DNA of 64,000 nucleotides from Gari tellinella (GCA_922989275.2 OV277857.1:44555083-44619082), one strand, 5' to 3'; numbered from the stretch's first letter, positions 45,552 to 57,027 are shown. Numbers and translations: made by a program. The notes: generated from the letters alone by a model not told the origin.

Positions 45552-45802
45552 TTAACCCTTTACCTGATAGCCTAGTTATAATAATGAAGATAGGTGACTA
45601 CTTAAAGCTGGTTGAAAGTAAAGCAGAATGCGCCTTAAGGCGCATTCTGCTTTGCTTTCAGCCTGCTTTAAGCTATCATGTGCTATAATATAGAAAATAT
45701 TCCCCATAATACATATTCATAACTGATTAAATTGGAACTATTTCTTCAGCGGATGAATAAATCATATCCGCTAAAAGGCGCTTCTATGGGGGAAAGGGTT
45801 AA
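45552..45802. mobile_element. Family C element inside the 6.5-kb element
   Basis: TTAACCCTTTACCTGATAGC to ATGGGGGAAAGGGTTAA, with the perfect inner palindrome AGCAGAATGCGCCTTAAGGC / GCATTCTGCT. Confidence 0.85.
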
Positions 45803-45904
45803 ATAAGTAGCAGGCTAGCAGCCCCTTACAGTCTGATTTCTAGCTTCACTAAAATAAGATGTTCTGATTATTTCTGTGGTCAGACAGGATTTGTTCTATT
45901 TTCT

Positions 45905-46075
45905 AAACCCATTAACCCATAAATACATCTTTTTACACCATTAATCTATTCATCCACCTTAGAAAACAGTTCCACTTTATATACATTCATGAAATTTGTA
46001 CCATAAGAATTAATTAGTCTATATCCTAACAGTTGATAAAAAGCAGATTGAAAGTAAAGCAGAATGCACCTTAGC
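45905..46075. repeat. Family C element, truncated and inverted
   Basis: AACCCATTAACCCATAAATA, TTCATCCACCTTAGAAAACA, AAAGTAAAGCAGAATGCACC; stops at the inner palindrome, where the next copy starts. Confidence 0.65.
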
Positions 46076-46430
46076 CCATTACCCTATGGCCTGTTTCTAG
46101 TTTTGAAGACGGGTGACCACTTAAAGCAGGATGGTAGTAATTTAAAGCAGAACATGCCTTAATGCACATTCTGCTTTACTTTCAACATGCTTTAAGCTAT
46201 TAACCTATTACCCCATAGTCTGTTTCTAGTTTTAAAGACAGGTGACCACTTAAAGCAGGTTGAAAGAAAAGCAGATGCACCTTAAGACACATTCTGCTTT
46301 ACTTTCAGCATTCTTTAAGATAACATCTGCTAGAATATAGAAAACATTTCTTATTGTGCATATTCATGACTGTATCGGAAGAATTAACTGATGATGCGCT
46401 AAAAGGTGTTTCTATTGGGGAAAGGGTAAA
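46076..46430. mobile_element. Two abutting family C elements
   Basis: The first (46076-46199) is cut after the palindrome; the second (46200-46430) runs TTAACCTATTACCCCATAGT to GGGGAAAGGGTAA. A further relic follows at 46545-46660 (AAATATAGAAATATTTCTTA). The 134-codon minus frame across this stretch is incidental. Confidence 0.75.
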
Positions 46431-47199
46431 GTGATGAATTAAGTGACCGGCCGGGTACAGTCCCAGTGTTGCACCTAAAAAAGTGCCCCTTCTCATAATC
46501 ATAAGTATTAATGGAGAGAAGTAATAAATAGAAATAGAAGGGTTAACTGCTAAAATATAGAAATATTTCTTATGATACATATTTATGACTGTATAAATCG
46601 GAATTATTTTCAAATTAAAGGCATAAAAAGGCATATTTAAAGTTCTCTGCAGCAAGGAGTAATGGGCATTCAACTTTTTTACAATAAATAAGACCGTGAC
46701 GATTTTCATCGTGTCAAGAATTGAAAAGCAGTAATATTAAGAATTTAATAATTATAAGCTTAAGACCAGGTTGTTTAAAGCCTAAAGCAGACAACATGTA
46801 TCAAACACTGATCTATAATATAAATTAAATTCTTATAACTTGATTAACAAGCAAATCAAAGTTTTCTTGTCTGAATTTTTTGGATATGGGTGGCACTATG
46901 CCTCAACTCATTGAGCCCTAGTGACGAGTATACTCATCCTTTACAAACAGTGTACATGTTATATGCAAATATTGTAGACCAAGATATGAGAGGGGGTGTC
47001 CTAAAAGACAACTCTAATCAGGGTCGGCACTTTTTGTAATTTTGAAATAAATAATAAACAAAAGGGTCATTATATAATGAGCCTTTATGGCTCGATCACC
47101 TGGTATCCCATTGTTATCATCATGTTGCCATGAATCTGAGCGAGACTTAGTGGTTTGGGAAATAGAATATTCGTATTTAACTTTCACTGTAGCCATATA

Positions 47200-47620
47200 A
47201 GGAAAACTTTACCCGCACACTGACATCCATATTTTTTCAATCTTGGAAAAGTGTCCTAATAAATCCCGTAGGTTACCCATGGATCATTTGTACAATAATT
47301 TTCAAATCGCGAAAGTGGTTTCAGACAAGAAGTTTTTTTTAAGTTTTCACTATAGCTACTTTCACTGCCCGAAATTACCCAAGAGGGTGTGTGGCAGAAT
47401 GTATATGTCTACCCACTGGCAGCCATGATTTTAGGCTAGGAAAAAAATAGTTTCAGAAATCTGATAGAGGGTCACCCATGGATCATTTGTGTAAAATTAT
47501 TGTCAATTGGTAGCAGTAGTTTTAACAAGAAAATCATTTCAACCACAATTTCAATCAGATGACCTATATTTGAAATATTCTGCTAGACTAATAAGTCTAA
47601 AAGGGAAAATAATATGAAGT
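47200..47620. repeat. Relic of the right-end Helitron-like repeat
   Basis: GAGGGTCACCCATGGATCAT, TGTGTAAAATTATTGTCAAT, CACTGGCAGCCATG match the repeat units at 63640-64000. CGAAATTACCCAAGAGGGTG also recurs near 55390. Confidence 0.6.
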
Positions 47621-48524
47621 TTTAATGAAATTGGCCTTTTGGTTTCCAAAATGTTCTTTGAAAATAAGTTGACGACACATCATGGGTGACTAACGCCTGA
47701 CACTGGACAATAGCTCACATCGGCACTTTGTGTCAGATGAGTTAAAAACAACCCTAAAATAGTCAAAATGGACTATCCTTTATTGGAAACTTGATTTGTC
47801 TTTCTGAAGTTTCAGAGAGAAAGAGTTATGGCCTGTGGAAAGATAGGGAGAGTTCATTGCAATATCCGGGCATAACAATTTGGTTGATAAATACATTACT
47901 GTATGTACATAACAAAATGCTGAAGTATTAGATCCATTTGTATTGAAATAGAAAGTAAATGCATAATATGTCTGTTTGTCTGTATTTCACCTCACTTCAA
48001 CAAAGTGTGTGTTTGTGTGAGTGGGTTGGGGGGGGGGGGGGCTTATGCTATATCCCATGGCATTATTCAATTAAAATATTAGTAACCATAAGGCTAGCAA
48101 GGTTCATTGGTCCTACTCTTCATTACAAATAAATACAATCAAAATGGTTGTCCTCATCTGACCTACTACTCAACAAATTACATACTAAGATCATTATAAG
48201 TTGTTGCAAAATAAGGAAAGTGAAAAATAGACAAAGTTCAAAATTCAAACATTAATAACTTGCTTCAGAGATAAGGGTCACTTGCGATTAAAATGCATGA
48301 TAAATCTTCTATATTTACTAGGTGATAATGTATAGCTAAACCAAATTTGTACATAGCTTCATGGTATGCTTATACCAACTCTGATGAATGTCTGAATTTT
48401 TAAGCCCCTGGCATCTATATGCGGTGCATAATTTTAGTGAGCATCATCTTCATTAATCACATCACTCTGCATAGAGCATACTCGCGATATGGTATTGCGA
48501 CATCATTTTTCCATGTGTATGACT

Positions 48525-48885
48525 ATTAACCAGATTTTACCGTGACTCTTCTAGCACTACAACACTGCTTACTCAAATATTTGGATAAACTTAAACAGTT
48601 GTTGCCAACAATTGCCATTCCCAATCCACTCTTACTAATATTACACAAACACCATCTGACATTGACTGTGATCTAATTTGGACATAGGTCTACACTATTT
48701 TGAATGGGTTATTTCCTTGGTCAACTAGATTTTACCTCTTACAACAAGTTACAATGCTTTGATACTTAAAAACAGTTGTTCACTTTGGACCATTGTCATT
48801 CCACCCGTATCACCCAAACATAATTTGACATTGAAACCTTGATCTAATTTGGACATGGACAATATTCAGAATGTATTGTCAAAGA
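48525..48885 (+). repeat. ~190-bp degenerate tandem duplication
   Basis: Two copies share AGATTTTACC, ACAACACTGCTT / ACAATGCTTTGA, TAAACAGTTGTT, CATTCC, and GTGATCTAATTTGGACAT / CTTGATCTAATTTGGACAT. No coding sequence. Confidence 0.65.
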
Positions 48886-49656
48886 TGCCAATAAGGCCAT
48901 AAGCATTTACTGAACGCAGTATTGTTCTTTTTTTAAATGAAAAGTTTTATTCCTTATTTCTTTGTCACACAGTGCCTTCTAAATAGCAGAATTATACAGT
49001 ATGAATTTACTTATTTCAAGACCCATAATGCCAGGCCTTTATAATCTTTTTACCATTAGTCAATCACATGTTATAGTACATTACACTTAAATAGAGACTG
49101 ATTTAAATATTGTCTAACTTAAACTGTGTAGTGTAGAATGTGCAACCTTCAATCAAGTTATTTACATAGTTTTATTAAAGGTATAAACAATAAATAGGGG
49201 AGGGGGACATGAAGACATTGGTATAATGAAGGGTTAACAGCAATAGATTCATTGACTCAAATAGTCACTTATTCTTTTTTTGAGCAAGACTATTTATAAG
49301 CAGTATTAAAAACACTTTCCGCCACAGAAGTGGCTTTTAGTGCATTTGATTTATTCCTCGCTGAACACTTTATATCACTTTAAGTGGTCACCTGTTTTCA
49401 ACACTAGAAATAGGATATGGGGTAATGGGTTAAGGGTGGCATAATTTTAAATGGCTATTTGGCTTACAACACATTGCGGTAACAATATCAGAGACAACTA
49501 CATAGATAACACATGGTATATCATATATGATCAGTGTCTATACTGCTTGTCACTCTTCATTTTTCTACTGCTGCACTCTGATCAGACGCAGTGTTATACT
49601 ACAGATGATAAGATTGATATAAATCCACACTATTTGTAGCTTTTTCTGTACATCTT

Positions 49657-49875
49657 TTAACCCTTTCTTTGCCATTATGACATAACCTCTACCGTATTTT
49701 TATTTTTGAATTTTTGAATTTGTATGTTTTTTCTAACTTACAAAACATTGAGATGAGTGTCAAACAGTTCAAATCTAAATCAGATGCTGTGTTACTCTGC
49801 GTTCAATCAGGATACAAACTGATTGGTTTGCAAAATTAATGTTAGTGTTGTCAGGCTTAGTAGTCAACGGATTAA
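49657..49875. mobile_element. Family L element, decayed
   Basis: TTAACCCTTTCTTTGCCATT to GTCAACGGATTAA; the core CAAACAGTTCAAATCTAAAT, CAGATGCTGTGTTACTCTGC, TTCAATCAGGATACAAACTG is degenerate. Confidence 0.65.
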
Positions 49876-51468
49876 CTCTAAAAATATAAAATTCCTGTTT
49901 CAAGGTCACTGTTAAGTTTAATACCCAGTCTGATCTGGATTCAACTGTTTGATAATTCCAGTCAGTTTGTGTATAACATAAAAAGTGTTACAGTTCTACA
50001 AGTATGTTTCATTCACTTTAAATTTTCATTTTAGATTAAGAAATGTGATACAGGTTATTCTGAGTCTAATTTTGAGACAAACTGTTTGTATATACAAGAC
50101 GTTTAGTTAATTACAGTTAAATTGCATTATTTGAGTAAAGATTTGAATTGTACATGGTAAACTTGAATGCAGTAAACTCAAAGGGGTCAGAATTCAAATT
50201 GCTTCAGCCGGGAATGTCAGTTTTCTGACCTGTTAACACTTAAGCTTCTTTATGGCAGAGACATGGCCAGCATGAATCTCATACTCTTACACTAAGCAGT
50301 AAAATATAAAACTGAATAGTGTAAAGTCTGACCTACAATAATTAATCAGGTAAACAGAGTAAACTCTAATGAGGCAGCTCTTATAATAGGAACTGCCTGG
50401 GTCTATTATGTTTGCAAAGGCGTGAAAAGGCGTAATTTTCTTCGAGGGAAAGATTATTTCATATAATGTGTCTAGAACAGAAAATTTAATGATAACTATG
50501 TATTGTTATCAGAAGTGCAGTTCAAACATATAGTTAATACTTAATATTGTATATTCAATTTGTAAACTATATTAGCCCCTTAAATGGGCATTCAGGAAAA
50601 GCATCCGAGCAATAACAAAAAAGTAGTAATTTACTGTCTTTTAGTCCAGTGGCTTTTTCGTCCACATGGAAGAAATGTAGAAAGTTCCTCTTTTATAACA
50701 GTCATGTTCTGCATTATCTTTGTGCTGCATTAAATACTGACACTAAGCAACCAATATGTGATTTTATTAAGTGGTCATTATAGAGAGGGTTAATCATCAT
50801 TCTACTTCAAAATGTCTGATCTTGATTATTCTCTCTGTAAGGTGGTAAATGATTTAAATATAGCAAAGACATACTTTATAGCCCATTCAAGGGTTCATAC
50901 CAAAGTTTTCAAGATAATTGAGTGATTTTGTCATAGTGGAACACTATCCTATCTCAAGCAATATAATGGAATTTTTAACGGAACACTATCCTAACTCAAG
51001 TTAGGATACTGTTCCACCAACGATTATCTTCTAACATGTAAAAATTTCAGTATAACACTATCCTAACTCAACTATATGCTATATTTGCCAAACCAATGAG
51101 GATACCTAAAATGTAACACTTGCCCTTTGATTATACATCTTAAAGTGTTAAATAAATACAAGAAAACACTTAAAAAGACATAAAATGAAATGAAGAGAAT
51201 GTTTTTTCCCTCTCCTGTAAAATTAAAAAAATATGAGTTAGGATAGTTTTCCGCCAAGCCCTCGATTTGGTCTTTTCCCGTATTAATCAATCTTCTGTTA
51301 TTTAAGTAAGTTTTTATTTATACTAGTACCGGTAAATTGGCGTAAAATCGCACTATTTCGACCACTGAAATAGTGTCAATTATTAGGTGTTAAAATTATG
51401 AGATACAAGGCATGTTTAACAGAAATATCAACATGGACCATGTATCCCGGGAGTGCTCATCATTAGCA

Positions 51469-51673
51469 CAGGGCTTCTAATAGTTGACTTTAAAAATCCT
51501 AAGATTTTCAATTTTATCATTTTTTTTTAAACGCGATTACTTAAAGCAGGCTGAAAGTAAAGCAGAATACGCCTTAAGGCGTATTCAGCTTCACCCTCAA
51601 CTCGGTTTAAGCTACACTCTGCTAGTATAAAAATCTGAAGAATATTGGAAAAATATTGAAAATGGAAGTCCTG
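51469..51673. mobile_element. Family B MITE, decayed
   Basis: CAGGGCTTCTAATAGTTGAC to GAAAATGGAAGTCCTG with the inner palindrome GAATACGCCTTAAGGCGTATTC (in parts). It shares its last bases with a family D fragment. Confidence 0.75.
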
Positions 51674-51798
51674 TTTAAGCAAGGTAGCAGGAAAACAGAA
51701 AGCTCCTGTTTTACTGTCAAACTGCTTTAAACTGTTACCTGTCTTTCATATAACCAATTAGCCTTCGTTTTTTGGTGGTAATAGAAAGGTTTTTACTG
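51674..51798. mobile_element. Family D MITE, right half
   Basis: TTTAAGCAAGGTAGCAGGAA, AACAGAAAGCTCCTG, TTAGCCTTCGTTTTTTGGTG and AGGTTTTTACTG then TA. The left TIR has been replaced by the family B copy. Confidence 0.7.
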
Positions 51799-51914
51799 TA
51801 TCGTGCATGTCTATAGCATTTAGATATTATTTTTTTATTTTTTGTTTTGTTATTTTTTCTTTCCATTCATTAAATACGTTTCACATTTGGTAAAAGTTAG
51901 TTCTTTACCTTTCA

Positions 51915-53170
51915 TGCATGGGTACGAAATGACCGAAAATATGGATACGAAGTCACTACATGTACTGTTCGAATAGCTTAGAAAACAGCGAAATAAAGAT
52001 ATTTTTTTCAATTTCAGAAGCAGGCGTAATACCCGTTCTAGTAATATATATCTTTTTCGGCGGAGCTGACTGTTTTCTATTTAGACACACTTTATATTTG
52101 GCCACACGTTTCAACCAATAATATTTGATCAGAAATTTAGAATTAAGAGCACCTGTTGAAACTGAATAGTCTGATTGGATAGTAGCCAGGGCTCCAGATA
52201 AGGGAATTGTTTCAAAACTTAAAATCTTTATTTGTGCATTAAACCCTGTGGTGTCGCTATACATATGAATTGTCTCTTCGAGACAATCAAAATGAGTGGT
52301 AATACCATAGGGTTTGGTGCTAAAAGAGGAGAAAAAATGTGATTTGTTTAGTTTACTCACTCTTATCTGGAGCCCTGTAGGCTGGTTTATGTCCCATTAC
52401 AGTTTTACATGATGTGGACTGTGGGTGTAAAATTTAGAGATACAGGCTGGCTGTTTACTACACTGGGCTGATGAATTAGGCCACAGAAGTTTCCACTGTT
52501 GACAAAATTATGCTTCTATTTTAAGATATGATCTGAAATCTATTTATAGATATACAGAGGAAGCTAGGTGTGTCGTAATTGTTTACAACCAATTTGTTTT
52601 AATTGTTAACTATTTGTACACATTTGCCATACATTAAAAGCAATAATTTATATATGAATAGCCTCAAGTGAGTTAAACACAATTGTGTTGTTTCATCATT
52701 ATTTACAAGAGTGAAGTACAGTAGATTGTTGTATCTGTACATTTGTGTATGATATAGTTTGTTTCAAGAAACTCTATGAATGGAACAATAGATTAATGTG
52801 AGGATCTCCTACCAGTAGCTAGGATATGAGTTGAATTATTGTTTTGTTTTGCATTTCTGTACATGATAGTTTTGCATTTTAAATAAAAGTTACTGTTTCA
52901 ATTGAATACTTGTGTTTTTTGCTTTTCAATCCATGATATTACAATTCTTTGAAAACCTCAATTTAATTCAATTTTGCACACCCATCTATATAGCCTTAGT
53001 TCAACCACTCATTCCGCCGAATATCTTTTTTAAAGATATTTCTTGTTAAATTTTGCGATAAAATTATGAAATATATGTAACAAGTAAACATATTTCATGG
53101 GTACGAATTGACCAAAAAGATGGGTACGAAATGATTAGTGGATTTGAAAGGGTACGAATCGACAGAATGA
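51915..53170 (+). other. Possible transcript 3' region with poly(A) signal
   Basis: GCATTTTAAATAAAAGTTAC (52874 onward) has AATAAA followed by the TG-rich CTTGTGTTTTTTGC, as at animal poly(A) sites. The preceding 450 bases are low-complexity 3'-UTR-like DNA. The block is bracketed by a GGGTACGAA-type motif (51921, 53098, 53122, 53151). No coding exon could be assigned; the 134-codon minus frame at 51956-52360 runs through a family G MITE. Confidence 0.3.
52187..52377. mobile_element. Family G MITE (191 bp)
   Basis: CAGGGCTCCAGATAAGGGAA to CTCTTATCTGGAGCCCTG, with central palindrome GAATTGTCTCTTCGAGACAATC (in parts) and ACCATAGGGTTTGGTGC. Confidence 0.85.
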
Positions 53171-53767
53171 TGTTATAGAATGAACTTATATATATAGATT
53201 ATATTAAACCTGCAATAGTTGGCTTTAAAAATCAGCTTTAGTTGCAGTTTTTAGTTTTAGTGATTTGCAATGAATTTTATATTACAACAAATCCGAGTTT
53301 CAAATTGTTAAACAACAACAACACCGTTGATCAATGGTAATAAAGTTGGGTTTACTTTAAAGGTAACTGTTTGTAGTGTATCTATCTTGTCATGTAGTGT
53401 ATCTATCTTGTCATGTAGTGTCATTTATAAGCCTGTAAGGTTTAATGTCCGTCCCCTGCTAGCCCTATCAGTGAAAACGTTTAAAAAGAAATAATTTACA
53501 CCAAAAAAGTTATCTTTTTACTTACTGAACATAATTCTATATACTATATGCTTCCAAAAAGCCATAAATTACATAAATATAAGATACTTCAATTGTTTAC
53601 CTAGATGCTAACTCAATTGGCCCATTAACTGTGCACCAGGCAATATATAAGGTAGAGAAATATGTAAACAGACATCTGCAAACGACCTTTCGTAGCACTG
53701 CATCAAAAAGGGATATAATTCGCAGAATAGGAATGGTTTTAAGATATTGTTGATATTGTTGAGATAT
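53171..53767. other. No gene recognised
   Basis: Contains a short direct duplication GTAGTGTATCTATCTTGTCA (53375-53415). Otherwise AT-rich without a convincing frame. Confidence 0.45.
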
Positions 53768-54022
53768 CAGGGCTGCCATTTCTCCGGATTTTTCCTAAAT
53801 CTCCGGATTTTTTCCCAGGTCATGGTAGCTTAAAGCAGGCTGAAAGTAAAGCAGAATGCGCCCTTAGGCGCATTCTGCTTTACTTACAGCCTGCTTCAAG
53901 TAGTCGCATGTCAACAAAACAAGAAAAAGGCTATGGGGTAAAGGTACGATTCGTAAAATCGCACTTGAAAAATGCAAATTTGGAAATCTTAGGATTTTTT
54001 ATGTCAACTTATGGCAGCCCTG
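53768..54022. mobile_element. Family B MITE with AGATAT duplication
   Basis: CAGGGCTGCCATTTCTCCGG to AACTTATGGCAGCCCTG, flanked on both sides by AGATAT. Inner palindrome AGCAGAATGCGCCCTTAGGC / GCATTCTGCT. Confidence 0.9.
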
Positions 54023-54128
54023 AGATATAAGTTACAGTGCTGCAATATTCAACCTAAATATATATATTCCCGAGCGCTTTCGACAGTTACGTCTTCATCA
54101 GGGGATATAAACTTAAATATGATGCTGG

Positions 54129-54352
54129 CAGGGCTGCCATTTCTCCGGATTTTTCCCAGTACATGGTAGCTGAAAGCAGGCTGAAAGTAAAGCACAATGC
54201 GCCTTAGGGCTCATTCTGCTTTACTTACAGCATGCTTTAAGTAGTCGCATATCATAAAAATTACAAACAGGCTATAGGGGTAAAGGTACGATTCTTGAAA
54301 AATGCAAATTTAAAAATCTTAGGATTTTTCATGTCAACTTATGGCAGCCCTG
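54129..54352. mobile_element. Family B MITE, slightly shortened
   Basis: CAGGGCTGCCATTTCTCCGG to AACTTATGGCAGCCCTG, about 100 bp from the previous copy and in the same orientation; flanks GCTGG / CGCTGG suggest a short duplication. Confidence 0.85.
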
Positions 54353-54438
54353 CGCTGGTGCCTATATTATAAAGTGATGATAAACCTTCACTTATTCAGG
54401 GATAATATATTACTAGACTATAAATTATCCCTGACTTA

Positions 54439-54584
54439 TTTAACCCTTTTACTCTCAATGAGACCTGAAAGCGCGTTTGCAAACAGTTTGGATCCTGATA
54501 AGACGCCGAGTAACGCGGTGTCTGATCAGGATCTAAACTGATTGACAATCGCGTTGCAGACGACAATGAAACGGTGAACACTCA
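54439..54584. mobile_element. Family L element, reverse orientation, partial
   Basis: TTTAACCCTTTTACTCTCAA, core AACAGTTTGGATCCTGATAA, GACGCCGAGTAACGCGGTGT, CTGATCAGGATCTAAACTG, then GCAGACGACAATGAAACGGT. Confidence 0.7.
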
Positions 54585-54599
54585 AATGTAATATTTACT

Positions 54600-55069
54600 G
54601 GTTTAGCGCGATGGGAAATTTCGCAAAAACAAACGTTATATCGAAACGTGTAAGGATTTGGATCCAACATGGACGAGTTGGTTTTTACGGCACTGTGACA
54701 AAAAGGTTATGAAAGCGCCGAACTATGATGGAGGAGTTGAACCAGGAAAGAAGCCGCGGTACGCATCGTATGACCAGGGGCCCGTTTCATAAAACATCTT
54801 ACGACAAATGTTGTCGTAAGTCAAAACTTTAAAATACATATAGATCTAATCTGTGATTTCTCTATCTAATCCTGTATTGTGACATCTTTTTGGAATCGTC
54901 TTTTCAAGACGATTCCAAAAAGATGCCACAAGACAGGATTAGATGGAGAAATAAATAATAATTGATACTTTTATAATTTGACTTACGACAACATTTGTCG
55001 TAAGAAGTTTTATGAAACGGGCCCCAGGATCTACACAGTTTGCAATTTACACGGGCTAAGGGGGTAAAT
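54600..55069 (+). pseudogene. Unassigned protein remnant interrupted by a family E MITE
   Basis: From about 54617 the + strand reads KNKRYIETCKDLDPTWTSWF then LRHCDKKVMKAPNYDGGVEP then GKKPRYASYDQ, where the family E element begins. After it, DLHSLQFTRAKGVNK continues in frame if one copy of the duplicated CCAGG is removed. A stop lies just upstream (54605 region), so it is a fragment. I recognise no domain. The continued frame across the insertion suggests the sequence was coding-like before the MITE arrived. Confidence 0.4.
54779..55023. mobile_element. Family E foldback MITE (245 bp), type copy
   Basis: GGCCCGTTTCATAAAACATC to AAGTTTTATGAAACGGGCC. Inside each end TTACGACAAATGTTGTCGTA-type hairpins repeat, and the centre TTTTTGGAATCGTCTTTTCA folds on TGAAAAGACGATTCCAAAAA-like sequence. 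The whole element is one long hairpin. CCAGG flanks both sides. Confidence 0.85.
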
Positions 55070-55077
55070 AAAGTCAA

Positions 55078-55148
55078 TGTGTCAAACAGTTCGATTCCAG
55101 ATAAGACGCCGAGTTACTCGACTTGAATCTGGGTCCAAATTGGTTGAA
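55078..55148. repeat. Foldback core copy
   Basis: TGTCAAACAGTTCGATTCCA, GATAAGACGCCGAGTTACTC, GAATCTGGGTCCAAATTGGT. Confidence 0.6.
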
Positions 55149-55606
55149 ATGGCGATAACGATTTTAGCGTTAATATGCAAAAAGTAATATAAACAGAAAA
55201 ATTATAAATGATAACAATATCACATACCCGTAATGTCAGTCAACATAGCCTCATAGTTAATAGCCCATAGCATAAAGGTTGGTGTCCTTGCTATATTCCC
55301 ACATAAGCTTTATCAGAAATGTATGAGCAATGTCTTATCTTTTATCAGTTCTTATTTCCACTAATAGGCACTTGGCGCGCAAACTGCTCGAAATTACCCG
55401 TGAGGGTGTGAAGCAGAAACCACGAGATAGATAGATAGACAGACAATGTAATCCATATAATTATACCATTCTTGAGTTGAGCCTGTCACAATGAACAGAA
55501 CAGTACAACTCGTGTTGATTTTCTGTGATAGATGGCCAAGAGCAAGTCAGTGTCTGCATTGTAAAGCTTAAGTCATAGTGAGCAGTTATCAAACAGCTCG
55601 TGGCTC
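55149..55606. other. No gene recognised
   Basis: 55374-55410 has CGAAATTACCCGTGAGGGTG, related to 47368. GATAGATAGATAGACAGACA (55427-55446) is a short tetranucleotide run. Confidence 0.4.
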
Positions 55607-55832
55607 AAACCTCTATATTACGATAACTAAACTGTGTTAGATATCGGGTGTTTACGACGGTGACTGCTTAAAACATTGTGACAGTAAAACAGAAAGCTCC
55701 TTTAGGAGCTTTCTGTTGACTGTCACCGTGCCTTCAGCTGTCGCCTGTCTTTTATACAATCAATTAGCCTTCGTTATAAATAATGATAGCCTTTGTTATA
55801 AATAGTGATCGTAACTAATGAGGTTTTACAGT
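55607..55832. mobile_element. Family D MITE
   Basis: AAACCTCTATATTACGATAA to GTAACTAATGAGGTTTTACAG (in parts), with AGAAAGCTCCTTTAGGAGCT. A short duplication (TTAGCCTTCGTTATAAATA / TAGCCTTTGTTATAAATA) lies before the right end. Confidence 0.8.
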
Positions 55833-55964
55833 GGCCTAACCCATTTATTGACAAATGGTCTCGTCAGCTTTTTAACTCTTTCCTCCCTGAAACTTAAAAT
55901 GGACAACCCCAGTTTCAATTTGAGTATAGTCAATTTCTGACTTTTAAGGGTTGTTTTTGGTCAA

Positions 55965-56127
55965 TGTTTTTCATTATGACAAACAGTGAAGACCCAGATC
56001 AGAGGGCTCCGTAAGGAGTCCTCTGATCTGGGTATTCAATGTTTGCATAGGATTAGTGCAATTTTCACATGTACACTGTTTGAAAAGGACGCCTATATGC
56101 GGGACTAGGGTTCAAAGGGTTAAACCT
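55965..56127. mobile_element. Family M element
   Basis: GACCCAGATCAGAGGGCTCC then GTAAGGAGTCCTCTGATCTG is a near-perfect palindrome; TTTTCACATGTACACTG and GGACGCCTATATGCG follow, as at 19240-19400. Confidence 0.75.
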
Positions 56128-56167
56128 CTTTAACGTCATTCGTCTGCTTTAGAAAATTACCCGATGC

Positions 56168-56402
56168 CAGGGCTTCCATTTCTTCGGATTTTTTCCCAGT
56201 ACAAGGTAGCTTAAAGCATGCTGACAGTAAAGCAGAATGCGCCTTAGGGCGCATTCTGCTTTACTTGCAGCATGATTTAAGTAGTTGCATGTCAACAAAA
56301 CTAGAAATAGGTTATGGGGTAAATGTACGATTCGTAAAATCGCGCTTGAAAAATACAAATTTGGAAATCTTAGGATTTTTCATGTACCTTATAGCAGCCC
56401 TG
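56168..56402. mobile_element. Family B MITE
   Basis: CAGGGCTTCCATTTCTTCGG to ACCTTATAGCAGCCCTG; inner palindrome AGCAGAATGCGCCTTAGGGC / GCATTCTGCT. The 69-codon minus frame is incidental. Confidence 0.85.
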
Positions 56403-56680
56403 AGATGTTATTATTTCAAGGTACAATTTATATAGCAATGATTTAGCATTATACGAGCGTCAACAGTTTGAACCATGATATGGTCTGATCAGGATCCAAA
56501 TGTTTGTTACTTATGATCAGATAAGAGATTAGAACTGGGTTCGTCGATTTGAAGTTTAAGGGAGAAAAAGGTTAAAGTGTCATTTCTCTGGGGTATATCC
56601 AAACCCGTTCACTGCCAGGATATCTGCTTCAAACTCTCGTATGCTTTAACCTTTTCATGCTAAAATTTATCGTGAGGATT

Positions 56681-56892
56681 GTACCCCTTCACCGCCATAT
56701 TGTCGTCTGCTTTACTATTGTTTTCTGCAACATCGTTTCAAAGTTAGATCTAAGGCAGTATAACTGACATAATTTCAAAACAAGTAGCAAACAGTTTTGA
56801 TAATGATCAGACGCCTCGTTTGAAGGCGTCTGGTCAGGATCAGAACTGTTTGCAAGCGCGCTTTATGACGTCATTGGGAGTGAAAGGTTTAA
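56681..56892. mobile_element. Family L element
   Basis: GTACCCCTTCACCGCCATAT, GTCGTCTGCTTTACTATTGT, core GATAATGATCAGACGCCTCG then TTTGAAGGCGTCTGGTCAGG, ATGACGTCATTGGGAGTGAA, AGGTTTAAA. Closest to 23444-23667. Confidence 0.7.
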
Positions 56893-57027
56893 AATATGCA
56901 CCAACAACGACATTTTCAGACATTTAGCTCATTCATCCCTGAAACAACACATTGAGAATTCCACTTTCAAAATAAACCTAGTACATTTTAGAAGTTTGAT
57001 GTGTATTAACAATATACCGGTAATGTA

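Larger units (their letters stand above)
44722..51264. mobile_element. 6.5-kb non-autonomous TIR element
   Basis: The left end CGAGGGCTTGGCGGAAAACT then ATCCTAACTCA is mirrored exactly at the right end by TGAGTTAGGAT then AGTTTTCCGCCAAGCCCTCG, 31 bp without mismatch. ATTT flanks both ends (44718-44721 and 51265-51268), a candidate target duplication. Subterminal repeats of CACTATCCTAACTCAAG type lie near both ends in both orientations (about 44905-45045 and 50936-51070). The interior has no long frame and contains younger MITEs of families C and L, tandem repeats and poly-G. Superfamily unknown: the subterminal repeats recall CACTA elements, but the terminus is not CACTA. It could also be a deleted form of a larger element. 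Confidence 0.8.

Noticed and set aside
46305..46709. 134-codon minus-strand open frame
   Set aside because: It covers the foldback of two family C elements; hydrophobic content reflects AT-rich DNA only.
51956..52360. 134-codon minus-strand open frame
   Set aside because: Half of it is a family G MITE. The other half (SAPPKKIYITRTGITPASEI) is odd but has no recognised domain.
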